Source: Oscillospiraceae bacterium (GTDB lineage: Bacteria > Bacillota > Clostridia > Oscillospirales > Ruminococcaceae). From it: a DNA stretch of 59,733 nucleotides. The stretch covers positions 1 to 59,733 of the forward strand of contig JAFWQJ010000087.1 of the NCBI GenBank assembly GCA_017545185.1, given 5' to 3'. This document shows, piece after piece, positions 50,313 to 59,652 of this stretch. The notes below the pieces were generated by a model, which saw only the letters and a list, made by a program, of their open reading frames with translations, searched no databases and was not told the origin of the DNA. The translations under genes and the position numbers were made by a program. The number at the start of each line of letters is the position of its first letter. Within the stretch, counting starts at the first letter, position 1.

Positions 50313-50564
50313 AACGGTGCTCCTTTCCGTGCTGCGGCTTATGCTGCCGCATGACAGTATCATGCGCAAAAAACATGCATGTATGCACCCGATGCATCAT
50401 AATATGAAACGCAAGCAGATACGTTCGTAACACGCAAAAAGAACAAAAAAATCAAACTGCATCGGATTTGTGAGGAATCAGGAGGATTCGGGAGAAATCT
50501 GCCGGAATTTTTCACGAAACCGCGATATTTGCTCCCTTATGCGGAAATTGTCCTTTTTTGCGCC
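50313..50564. other. Gene-free stretch with the second copy of a dispersed repeat
   Basis: No gene is seen. 50471-50516 is the partner of 42030-42073 and lies upstream of the NfeD promoter. Confidence 0.5.
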
Positions 50565-50593
50565 TTGCAAAATATCTGTGAATATGTTATGAT
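50565..50593 (+). promoter_or_regulatory. Promoter of the NfeD-SPFH operon
   Basis: TTGCAA (50565-50570), 17 bases, TATGAT (50588-50593). Confidence 0.78.
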
Positions 50594-50643
50594 GATGACA
50601 AGGAGCGTTCGGCACAAGCTGACGCGGAAAGGAGGATTTCGGT

Positions 50644-51072
50644 ATGACGTATCTCATTTTCTGGGGAGTGATCTTTGTGATTACGCTGATCGCAGAGATC
50701 GCGTCCATGCAGCTCATCAGTATCTGGTTCACAGTCGGCTCGGTGGGCGCCTTCATTGCGGCAATGAAGGGCGTCGGATTCCCGGGGCAGCTCGGCATCT
50801 TCGTGGCGATCTCGCTCGTGCTGCTGCTGGTGACCCGTCCGCTGCTTGCAAGGCTGCGTGTCAATCAGGAGCCGCGGACGAATGCGGACAAGAATATCGG
50901 CGAAACGGCTGTCATCATCGAGGAAGTCGATCCCGCACTCGGCACCGGCCGTGCGAAGATCGGCGGCGTGGACTGGATCGCAGTGTCCGAGACCGGAGAG
51001 ATCCTTCCCGCGGAGGCTGTTGTGATCGTCACGCGCGTGGAAGGCGCAAAGCTTTTCGTGCGCAGGGCGTGA
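50644..51072 (+). CDS. NfeD family membrane protein
   Basis: The 142-residue protein has two or three membrane helices (LIFWGVIFVITLIAEI; GIFVAISLVLLLVT) and a C-terminal OB fold (GETAVIIEEVDPALGTGRAKIGG with VDWIAVSE), the short NfeD form. NfeD proteins partner SPFH proteins in membrane microdomains, and an SPFH gene follows 51 bases later. AAAGGAGG precedes the ATG. Confidence 0.9.
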   Translation: MTYLIFWGVIFVITLIAEIASMQLISIWFTVGSVGAFIAAMKGVGFPGQLGIFVAISLVLLLVTRPLLARLRVNQEPRTNADKNIGETAVIIEEVDPALGTGRAKIGGVDWIAVSETGEILPAEAVVIVTRVEGAKLFVRRA

Positions 51073-51123
51073 TACGCTGAAAATCAACGCATGATCTGAA
51101 AAAAAGAAACGGAGGAAATTACC

Positions 51124-52089
51124 ATGTTTGCAGCAATGATGTTTGAAGGCAGCGCCCCGCTGGTCGTTGCACTTGTCCTGATCGTGATCGCACTGATCGT
51201 CGTGATCGCGAATATCAAGATCGTTCCGCAGGCGAATGTCTACGTCGTGGAGCGTCTCGGCACCTTCTATGCCGAGTGGCATACCGGCCCGCATTTTCTG
51301 GTGCCGTTCATTGACCGCGTGGCAAAGGTCGTGACGGTCAAGGAGCAGGTCGTGGATTTCAAGCCGCAGCCGGTTATCACGAAGGATAATGTTACCATGC
51401 AGATCGACACGGTCGTGTTCTTCGCCGTGACCGATGCCAAGCAGTACACCTACGGTGTTGAGCGCCCGATGGCCGCGATCGAGAACCTCTCCGCGACCAC
51501 GCTGCGTAACATCATCGGTGAAATGGAACTCGACGCAACGCTGACATCCCGTGATGTCATCAACTCGAAGATCACTGCGATCCTTGACCAGGCGACCGAC
51601 CGCTGGGGCATCAAGGTCAACCGCGTGGAGCTGAAGAATATTCTGCCGCCGCGTGAGATCCAGGACGCCATGGAGAAGCAGATGAAGGCAGAGCGTGAGC
51701 GCCGTGAGAAGATCCTTCAGGCAGAGGGTGAAAAGAAATCCGCGATCCTCGTGGCAGAAGGTGAAAAGGAATCGAAGATCCTGCGCGCACAGGCAGACAA
51801 GGAATCCCAGATCCTCGCGGCAGAGGCACAGCAGCAGGCGATGCTGCTCCGCGCTGAGGCGATCCGCAAGCAGAAGATGCTGGAGGCACAGGGCGAGGCA
51901 GAAGCGCTGCGTATGCTGAACGATGCCGCCCCGACCGAGAAGATCATTCAGCTGAAATCGCTGGATGCGTTCTCGAGAGCCGCAGACGGCAAGGCAACGA
52001 AGATCATCATTCCGAGCGAGATCCAGGGTCTCGCGAGCCTGACCGCAGCCCTCAAGGGCATCGCGCAGAACGATACGCCGGAGCAGTAA
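51124..52089 (+). CDS. SPFH/Band 7 family protein (QmcA-like)
   Basis: The 321-residue protein has an N-terminal membrane helix (residues 12-30), the SPFH domain (VVERLGTFYAEWHTGPHFLV, TKDNVTMQIDTVVFFAV, RNIIGEMELDATLTSRD, GIKVNRVELKNILPP), a long Glu/Ala/Lys coiled coil (about 185-265) and a short C-terminal part (KIIIPSEIQGLASL). Stomatin/QmcA proteins organise membrane domains and protease complexes. It forms an operon with the NfeD gene. Confidence 0.93.
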   Translation: MFAAMMFEGSAPLVVALVLIVIALIVVIANIKIVPQANVYVVERLGTFYAEWHTGPHFLVPFIDRVAKVVTVKEQVVDFKPQPVITKDNVTMQIDTVVFFAVTDAKQYTYGVERPMAAIENLSATTLRNIIGEMELDATLTSRDVINSKITAILDQATDRWGIKVNRVELKNILPPREIQDAMEKQMKAERERREKILQAEGEKKSAILVAEGEKESKILRAQADKESQILAAEAQQQAMLLRAEAIRKQKMLEAQGEAEALRMLNDAAPTEKIIQLKSLDAFSRAADGKATKIIIPSEIQGLASLTAALKGIAQNDTPEQ

Positions 52090-52127
52090 GCAGTCTCCGA
52101 CGAAATACAGGAAAACACCTGCGAAAG

Positions 52128-52158
52128 GACGCCGGCAAACCAGCCGGCGTCTTTTTTT
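52128..52158 (+). terminator. Terminator after the SPFH gene
   Basis: GACGCCGGC pairs with GCCGGCGTC around AAACCA, then seven T. Confidence 0.92.
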
Positions 52159-52210
52159 GATTCCGGTCAGGCGGCAGGCGAACTGTTTGCAGAAAAATCA
52201 CAAAAAGCAC

Positions 52211-52239
52211 TTGACAAATACCCTGGCAGGGTATATAAT
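52211..52239 (+). promoter_or_regulatory. Copper-responsive promoter of csoR-copA with operator in the spacer
   Basis: TTGACA (52211-52216), 17 bases, TATAAT (52234-52239). The spacer is filled by ATACCCTGGCAGGGTAT (52218-52234), a CsoR-type pseudopalindrome. A second, ATACCGGCAGGGGGTAT, lies at 52244-52260. Apo-CsoR bound here would block RNA polymerase until Cu(I) releases it. Confidence 0.88.
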
Positions 52240-52289
52240 AGAAATACCGGCAGGGGGTATGCCGGAATCCGTACAGGGAAGTGAAAGAT

Positions 52290-52598
52290 ATGGCAGAGCA
52301 GCGATGTCCGCATTGCAGCGGCAAAAAAACGGAGCGCTCCGAAGCGGAGAAAAAGCAGCTGATGAACCGCCTGAAACGCATTGAAGGACAGGTGCGCGGC
52401 CTGCAGCGGATGCTGGAGGAGGACGCCTACTGCGCCGATATCCTGACGCAGTCCGCGGCCGTGACCGCGGCGCTCAACGCATTCAGCCGCGATCTGCTGG
52501 AACGGCACCTCAATTCCTGCGTCGTGCGGGATATCCGCAGCGGGGATGACGGCGCGGTCACGGAGCTGACGGAGCTGCTTCGCAAGCTGATGAAATAA
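52290..52598 (+). CDS. csoR: CsoR family copper-sensing repressor
   Basis: The 102-residue protein contains the DUF156/CsoR fold (LMNRLKRIEGQVRGLQRMLEED) and the Cu(I) ligands Cys in YCADIL and His/Cys in RHLNSC. An extra N-terminal CPHC motif is unusual and could bind metal too. The ATG at 52290 is preferred over a GTG at 52281 because of the spacing to AGGGAAG. It is followed by copA in the same operon, and CsoR-type operators lie in the promoter. Confidence 0.92.
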   Translation: MAEQRCPHCSGKKTERSEAEKKQLMNRLKRIEGQVRGLQRMLEEDAYCADILTQSAAVTAALNAFSRDLLERHLNSCVVRDIRSGDDGAVTELTELLRKLMK

Positions 52599-52639
52599 CC
52601 GCGTGCAAAACGGACAGACTATTCCACAGGAGGCACGCT

Positions 52640-55165
52640 ATGAACAAAACATATCAGGTCACGGGCATGAGCTGTGCGGCCTGCTCTGCACGCGTGGAAA
52701 AGGCGGTCAGTGCCGTCGGGGGCGTCGAGCAGTGCGCGGTCAGCCTGCTGACAAACTCGATGCAGGTCACCGGCACCGCCGAACCGGAAGCGGTCATTGC
52801 GGCGGTCACGGCGGCAGGCTACGGCGCATCGCTGCAGTCTGCGGAGCGATCCGCAAGTCCCGCTGCCGGATCGCTGCAGGATACCGAAACGCCGAAGCTG
52901 AAACGCCGCCTGCTCGCATCGCTGATCTTTCTGCTGATGCTGATGTACTGCACCATGGGGCATAAGATGCTCGGTCTGCCGCTGCCCGCGTTTCTTGCGG
53001 GAAATCCGGCGGCATGGGGACTGATGCAGCTTCTGCTGACTGTCATCGTCATGGTCATCAACCAGAAATTTTTTATCAGCGGATTCCGCGCCGTGCTGCA
53101 CCGCGCACCGAACATGGATACGCTGGTCGCGCTTGGCGCCTCGGCATCCTTTTTGTGGAGCGTTTACGTGCTGTTTGCGTTATCCGGCGCGCAGCTCCGC
53201 GGGGATGCGGCAGCGGTGCAGCAGCTTTCGGAGCAGTATTATTTTGAATCCGCTGCGATGATCCTGACGCTGATCACAGTCGGCAAAATGCTCGAGGCGC
53301 GCGCCAAAGGCAAGACGACCGACGCGCTGCAAAGCCTGATGCGGCTTGCCCCGCAGACTGCCGTCATTCTGGAAAACGGCACGGAGCGGGAGGTCCCGGT
53401 CAGCGCGGTGCAGCCGGGAACGGTCTTTGCGGTGCATCCCGGTGCGCAGATCCCTGCGGACGGAACCGTCCGGGAGGGGAGCGGCGCGGTCGATGAATCC
53501 GCGCTGACCGGCGAGAGCATCCCCGTTGACAAGGCAGCAGGGGACAGCGTTTCCGCCGGCACGATCAACCGCTCGGGGTATCTGGTCTGTGAGGCGGCGC
53601 GCACCGGCGAGGATACCGCACTTTCGCAGATCATCCGCATGGTCAGCGATGCCGCTGCCGGAAAGGCGCCGATCGCCAAGACTGCCGATAAGGTTGCGGG
53701 AATCTTCGTGCCTGCGGTGATTTCAATCGCGGTACTGACCTTCGTGATCTGGATGCTGCTCGGCAGGCCGGTCGGATTTTCCCTTGCGCGGGCGGTCTCC
53801 GTGCTGGTCATCAGCTGCCCGTGCTCACTGGGACTTGCAACACCTGTTGCGATCATGGCGGGCAGCGGCGTTGGCGCGAAATGCGGCATCCTGTATAAGA
53901 CCGCAGCGGCGCTGGAGGAAACCGGCCGCGTCAGCATCATTGCATTGGATAAGACCGGCACCGTCACGGCAGGGGAGCCGCAGGTCACGGACATTATCCC
54001 CGCGGACGGCATCACAAACACGCAGCTCCTGACGGACGCCGCTGCACTTGAGCAGCATAGCGAGCATCCGCTTGCAAAGGCGGTCATGCAGGCCGCCGCG
54101 GATGCGGGCATCACCGCGCCGGCGGTCACGGCGTTTGCCGCGCTTGCGGGCAGCGGTGTCGAGGCAAAGCTGGACGGCGTCCCGCTGCTTGCCTGTAAGC
54201 AGGAGACTGCCGCGCAGCATACCGTGCTGCCGGACAATATGCTGAAAACGGCGCAGGCGCTTGCAGATCAGGGCAAAACGCCGCTCTTTTTCCTGCGGGA
54301 CGGTGCCCTCACCGGCATGATCGCCGCAGCGGATGTCATCAAGCCGGACAGCGCCGAAGCGATCCGTAAGCTGAAAGCACTCGGCACGGAGATCGTGATG
54401 CTGACCGGCGACAACGAGCGCACCGCTGCCGCGATCGGCAGGCAGGCAGGCGCAGACCGCATCATTGCCAATGTCCTGCCGGAGGGCAAGGAGCAGATCA
54501 TCCGGGAGCTCTCCGAAAAGGGCAAGGTCTGCATGGTCGGGGACGGCATCAACGATGCGCCGGCGCTGACCCGTGCGGATATCGGCATGGCGATCGGCGC
54601 GGGAACGGATGTCGCGATCGACGCGGCGGACGTCGTACTGATGCAAAGCAGCCTGACGGACGCGCTCAATGCGCTGCGCCTGAGCCGCAAAACACTGAAA
54701 AACATCCGGGAAAACCTGTTCTGGGCGTTCATCTATAATATCATCGGCATTCCGCTGGCAGCGGGCGTGCTCGTGCCGTTCGGACTGACGCTCAGCCCGA
54801 TGTTCGGGGCAGCGGCAATGAGCCTTTCGAGCTTCTGCGTCGTGACGAACGCGCTGCGCCTCAATTTCTTCAAGCCGGAAAAAGCAAGGCCGCAGACCGC
54901 GGTCTCTGCCGGAAATACTGTGAAAGGAGCCGTAACGAAAATGGCAAACACAACACTGGAGATCAAGGGCATGATGTGCCCGCACTGTGAGGCACATGTC
55001 CGCAAGGCACTCGGACAAATGGAGGGCGTGACGGTCGTGTCAGTCAGCCATGAGCAGGCCAATGCGGTCGTGCAGACGGAAAAGCCGGTCACCGAGGACG
55101 CATTCCGCGCCGTCATCGCCGATGCAGGCTATGAGCTGATAAAGGTGTCTCCGGCGGATCAGTAA
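52640..55165 (+). CDS. copA: Copper-exporting P1B-type ATPase with N- and C-terminal metal-binding domains
   Basis: The 841-residue protein has an N-terminal HMA domain (GMSCAACSARV) and eight membrane helices including the Cu(I) channel motif CPCSLGLATP. The phosphorylation site is DKTGTVTAGEP, followed by the HP motif (SEHPLAKA) and GDGINDAPAL. A C-terminal HMA domain (GMMCPHCEAHV) also ends the chain. It exports Cu(I). The C-terminal HMA is a CopZ-like chaperone joined by a short linker; in the linker stand AAAGGAG (54923-54929) and an in-frame ATG (54941), which could give a free 74-residue CopZ. Confidence 0.95.
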   Translation: MNKTYQVTGMSCAACSARVEKAVSAVGGVEQCAVSLLTNSMQVTGTAEPEAVIAAVTAAGYGASLQSAERSASPAAGSLQDTETPKLKRRLLASLIFLLMLMYCTMGHKMLGLPLPAFLAGNPAAWGLMQLLLTVIVMVINQKFFISGFRAVLHRAPNMDTLVALGASASFLWSVYVLFALSGAQLRGDAAAVQQLSEQYYFESAAMILTLITVGKMLEARAKGKTTDALQSLMRLAPQTAVILENGTEREVPVSAVQPGTVFAVHPGAQIPADGTVREGSGAVDESALTGESIPVDKAAGDSVSAGTINRSGYLVCEAARTGEDTALSQIIRMVSDAAAGKAPIAKTADKVAGIFVPAVISIAVLTFVIWMLLGRPVGFSLARAVSVLVISCPCSLGLATPVAIMAGSGVGAKCGILYKTAAALEETGRVSIIALDKTGTVTAGEPQVTDIIPADGITNTQLLTDAAALEQHSEHPLAKAVMQAAADAGITAPAVTAFAALAGSGVEAKLDGVPLLACKQETAAQHTVLPDNMLKTAQALADQGKTPLFFLRDGALTGMIAAADVIKPDSAEAIRKLKALGTEIVMLTGDNERTAAAIGRQAGADRIIANVLPEGKEQIIRELSEKGKVCMVGDGINDAPALTRADIGMAIGAGTDVAIDAADVVLMQSSLTDALNALRLSRKTLKNIRENLFWAFIYNIIGIPLAAGVLVPFGLTLSPMFGAAAMSLSSFCVVTNALRLNFFKPEKARPQTAVSAGNTVKGAVTKMANTTLEIKGMMCPHCEAHVRKALGQMEGVTVVSVSHEQANAVVQTEKPVTEDAFRAVIADAGYELIKVSPADQ

Positions 55166-55202
55166 TGGAGGCGCTGCCCCGGACCCCGTTATGTATAACA
55201 TG

Positions 55203-55238
55203 AAAGGACGCTTATACTCAAATCGGCGTCCTTTTTTT
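55203..55238 (+). terminator. Terminator after copA
   Basis: AAAGGACGC pairs with GCGTCCTTT, followed by TTTTT. Confidence 0.85.
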
Positions 55239-55251
55239 TACTCAGGGTAAG

Positions 55252-55365
55252 CTTCAGCATTGGGAGAACCTGCCTTTCAGAAGCCGCAATCAGCGGCGTG
55301 TGCAAAGAATATTGGGAGAGCTTCGCCCGCCGCGCCCGGAGGGAAATGCCGGCGCGGGTTTCGCG
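55252..55365 (+). repeat. Interspersed repeat, copy 2
   Basis: About 115 bp match 10178-10275 and the right end of copy 1: CTTCAGC, TTGGGAGAA, CCTTTCAGAAGCCGC, CAGCGGCGTG, TTGGGAG and CCCGGAGGGAAATGCCGG. It has a single CCGGAGGG unit instead of the tandem array. Confidence 0.82.
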
Positions 55366-55369
55366 CAGC

Positions 55370-55398
55370 TTGCAAAATCAGCAGAAATATGGTATACT
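55370..55398 (+). promoter_or_regulatory. Promoter of the 55465 gene
   Basis: TTGCAA (55370-55375), 17 bases, TATACT (55393-55398), directly after the interspersed repeat. Confidence 0.82.
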
Positions 55399-55464
55399 GA
55401 TAAGCAGATGTGCAGCGACTGTTCCGTACAGTCATCCGTCTGCATGATACAAAGGAGGATCGCC

Positions 55465-56421
55465 ATGAAAGTACGGTTTCATCTGCCGGATTTTGCAAGG
55501 CTCGGCAAATTCAACCTGATGTTTATTACGATGCTGGAAAACAGCCCGGAGTTCTTCCGCGAGGGCGTGGAGATCGCCTCTGTTTACGGCGTATTCCCGC
55601 CGTCGCTCTGGAACGGCGGCAGACTGCAGAGCGGCGCCTGTGACAAGGATTTCGTGCGCGCAGTCGTCAAGGCGTATCAGGCAAAGGGGATCCCGCTGCG
55701 CTTTACGTTCACGAATCCGGTGCTGGAAAAGAAGCATCTTGCCGACCCATTCTGCAATATGGTCATGCATACCGCAGACAACGGCCTCAATGAATGCATC
55801 GTATTTTCGCCGGTTTTAGAGGACTATATCCGCACGAACTACCCGAACTACAAGCTAACCAGCTCGACCTGCAAGCGCATCACGGATGCGGAGCAGCTCT
55901 ATGCGGAGATCGCGAAGGATTATCACATTGTCGTGCTGGATTACGACCTCAACCATGAATTTGACATTCTCGAAAAGATCCCGGACAAGGAAAAGGTCGA
56001 GATCCTCGTCAATCCCTGCTGCAATCCGGAATGTCCGAACCGTTCGCTGCATTATCAGACGATCGGGCATGAGCAGATCGTCGTCGCAAACCATTTCCGC
56101 AAGTATCCGGATGTGCCGTACAATCCGGAGAAGTTCGAGCGGGAGCATCCGGAGAGCGCGCCGGTCTTTGCCTGTAAATGCGAGCAGCGGACGCTGTTTG
56201 ATATCACCGGGCTGAAAAATCACATCACGCCGGAGGAGATCTGGGAAAAGTACGTACCGATGGGCTTTCAGCAGTTCAAGATCGAGGGGCGCACCTTTGA
56301 CCCGTTCAATCTGCTGGAGCATTATATGTATTACATGGTGAAGCCGGAGTGCCGCGATCAGGCGCGCATGGTATTCCTGCGCAATCTGATGCGAAATGAC
56401 GTCATCCGCTTTATGCAGTAA
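55465..56421 (+). CDS. Cys-cluster protein, possibly U32 peptidase-like
   Basis: The 318-residue protein has alternating strand-helix patterns that suggest a TIM barrel (RFTFTNPVLE, KLTSSTCKRIT, HIVVLDYDLNHEF). It also has a Cys cluster ILVNPCCNPECPNRSLHYQT like the CxxxCP...H of U32 family enzymes, some of which bind an Fe-S cluster and hydroxylate RNA or quinones. Two more Cys occur in FACKCEQ. The family call is tentative. The ATG at 55465 follows AAAGGAGG. It stands alone between two copies of the interspersed repeat. Confidence 0.6.
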   Translation: MKVRFHLPDFARLGKFNLMFITMLENSPEFFREGVEIASVYGVFPPSLWNGGRLQSGACDKDFVRAVVKAYQAKGIPLRFTFTNPVLEKKHLADPFCNMVMHTADNGLNECIVFSPVLEDYIRTNYPNYKLTSSTCKRITDAEQLYAEIAKDYHIVVLDYDLNHEFDILEKIPDKEKVEILVNPCCNPECPNRSLHYQTIGHEQIVVANHFRKYPDVPYNPEKFEREHPESAPVFACKCEQRTLFDITGLKNHITPEEIWEKYVPMGFQQFKIEGRTFDPFNLLEHYMYYMVKPECRDQARMVFLRNLMRNDVIRFMQ

Positions 56422-56487
56422 GCGGGGAGCCCCCGCGGGCATTTCCCTCCGGGGGGCGGCTTCTGAAAGGCTGCTTCTCCCAATGAT
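56422..56487 (-). repeat. Interspersed repeat, copy 3 (inverted, short form)
   Basis: Read on the minus strand it gives TTGGGAGAAGCAGCC, TTTCAGAAGCCGCC, CCCGGAGGGAAATGCC and CGGGGGCTCCCCGCT, matching both ends of copy 1 and lacking the middle. It begins right after a stop codon, as copy 1 does. Confidence 0.8.
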
Positions 56488-56578
56488 GACGCACGCCGAA
56501 GGAACAGAGGCATCAAACAAAAAGGACGCCGATTGTTAGAGGAGCGCCGATAAAGAAGTATTTAAGATTTTAAGATGA

Positions 56579-58265
<1,687 letters not shown>

Positions 58266-58270
58266 TTATC

Positions 58271-58299
58271 ATTATAGCGCGCACCGAAAATAAATACAA
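58271..58299 (-). promoter_or_regulatory. Promoter of the recombinase gene
   Basis: Minus strand TTGTAT (58299-58294), 17 bases ending GTGCGCGC, TATAAT (58276-58271). The -10 region is repeated almost exactly before tnpW. Confidence 0.78.
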
Positions 58300-58317
58300 T
58301 GCGCCGATCTTCCAAAG

Positions 58318-58536
58318 TTACACAGCCTGCTTCTCAGGTTCTTGTCCGGATTCACCGAGGAGTTTTTCGCTCTCTCGGATAATCAGCCTTTTCAGGATTT
58401 CCGAAAGACTTTCCTTTGAAGCAGGGTTGAACACGGTGGTCACCGTGTAAAGGGTATGCCCGATCTTGTATTCGGACGTTGCGTTAAAAGTTGAATCTGC
58501 CTTATCTTTCTCTACGGCAGTTGTGTTCTTATTCAT
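58318..58536 (-). CDS. TnpW-like transposon protein
   Basis: The 72-residue protein matches TnpW of Tn4451-type elements: YKIGHTLYTVTTVFNP, then SLSEILKRLIIRESEKLL. Its role is unknown; it regularly accompanies the TnpX recombinase. AAGGAG precedes the ATG. Its own promoter lies at 58670-58699. Confidence 0.85.
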   Translation of the reverse strand: MNKNTTAVEKDKADSTFNATSEYKIGHTLYTVTTVFNPASKESLSEILKRLIIRESEKLLGESGQEPEKQAV

Positions 58537-58669
58537 AGCTTGTACTCCTTAGCTTCTCTTTTTCTATGCTTTTAGAGCGAGGGGTTCGCTTTCTCTCTCT
58601 TACCCTCTATGCAGTCGCAAGGTCGGTATATAATCCTTTCAGCCGACCGAGTATTTTACGACTATATCC

Positions 58670-58699
58670 ATTATAGCGCGCAACGAAGCCGATTGTCCA
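58670..58699 (-). promoter_or_regulatory. Promoter of tnpW
   Basis: Minus strand TGGACA (58699-58694), 18 bases ending TTGCGCGC, TATAAT (58675-58670). The 19-base CATTATAGCGCGCAACGAA (58669) differs by one base from 58270-58288. Confidence 0.7.
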
Positions 58700-58811
58700 G
58701 TTGTATTGCGCACGAACTTTCGGAGATTTTTCAATTTTCCCCAGTGTAATTTGCATTGGAAAAATGAAAAAAGCACCAAGCGTTTGATGAACTTGATGCT
58801 TAGGTATAGCT

Positions 58812-59306
58812 TTATAATGTTCTTTCCAGTTTCAGAAGAGCTGTTTTCTTATCCAGTCCGCCTGCATAACCAGTCAGATTGCCGTCTGCCCCGACTACTC
58901 TGTGACAGGGAATGATTATCGAGATAGGATTATGTCCCACAGCACCGCCGACTGCCTGTGCCGACATACGCTGAATGCTTTTCTGCTCTGCAATCATATG
59001 GGCTATCTCTCCGTAAGTCATAGTCTGACCGTAAGGTATCGTGAGAAGTATCTCATAAACAGCCTTGCGGAACGGTGTTGTGTTCAGGTTGATGGGCGGA
59101 GTGAAATCGGGAATTCTGCCGCTGAAATATTTATCGAGCCAGTTGCAAGTTTGAGTGAATATAGGCAACTCTGATACGATACTTTTTGATATGAGTTTAT
59201 GGGGAAAGTATTTCTGTCTGTCGAACCATAAGCCTGTCAGTGATTCGCCGTTGCTGGCGAGGGTTATTCCGCCGAGCGGAGAAAAGTGATGATATGTGTA
59301 ATTCAT
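58812..59306 (-). CDS. ogt: Methylated-DNA-protein-cysteine methyltransferase
   Basis: The 164-residue protein repairs O6-alkylguanine by taking the alkyl group on its own Cys. The active site is IPCHRVVGADG, preceded by TIPYGQTMTYGEIA and the helix-turn-helix AQAVGGAVGHNPISI. The N-terminal domain is short, as in single-function Ogt proteins. The AraC-type gene at the window edge on the same strand could belong to an Ada-like alkylation response, but that is speculative. Confidence 0.95.
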   Translation of the reverse strand: MNYTYHHFSPLGGITLASNGESLTGLWFDRQKYFPHKLISKSIVSELPIFTQTCNWLDKYFSGRIPDFTPPINLNTTPFRKAVYEILLTIPYGQTMTYGEIAHMIAEQKSIQRMSAQAVGGAVGHNPISIIIPCHRVVGADGNLTGYAGGLDKKTALLKLERTL

Positions 59307-59320
59307 GGTCTATTCTTTCA

Positions 59321-59512
59321 TCAGTGAAAACGTGAAAAATCAGTGCATAAGTATTTTTCAAATTGCTTTTTACAATATTCTTTCCTTATTCCGGTTGCTT
59401 TATCAGTTTTATTTCCGTTAAACCAGATACTGTGCTTTCCCTTATTCTTACCATTCTTATTTGTAACGCATTCATTTAAGAATTCTTCTGATGACATTAT
59501 GTAGACTGCCAT
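59321..59512 (-). CDS. Small hypothetical protein
   Basis: The 63-residue basic protein (MAVYIMSSEEFLNECVTNKN start) is rich in Lys and Asn and has no recognised family. GGGAG lies eight bases before the ATG, and a good promoter stands at 59549-59577, so it is probably real. It is 14 bases upstream of ogt and may be cotranscribed. Confidence 0.6.
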   Translation of the reverse strand: MAVYIMSSEEFLNECVTNKNGKNKGKHSIWFNGNKTDKATGIRKEYCKKQFEKYLCTDFSRFH

Positions 59513-59548
59513 ATCGTATCACTCCCAAGCAAAGCAGATTATAGGTTA

Positions 59549-59577
59549 ATTATACCATATCAGGGCTGAAAGGTCAA
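59549..59577 (-). promoter_or_regulatory. Promoter of the 59512-ogt unit
   Basis: Minus strand TTGACC (59577-59572), 17 bases, TATAAT (59554-59549). Confidence 0.82.
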
Positions 59578-59652
59578 TCGGCAGAAGAAGAAAATGGACT
59601 GTCATCACAACAGCCCTTGACCTCAGCTTTGACTCCATTACTTGGGTTAAAG

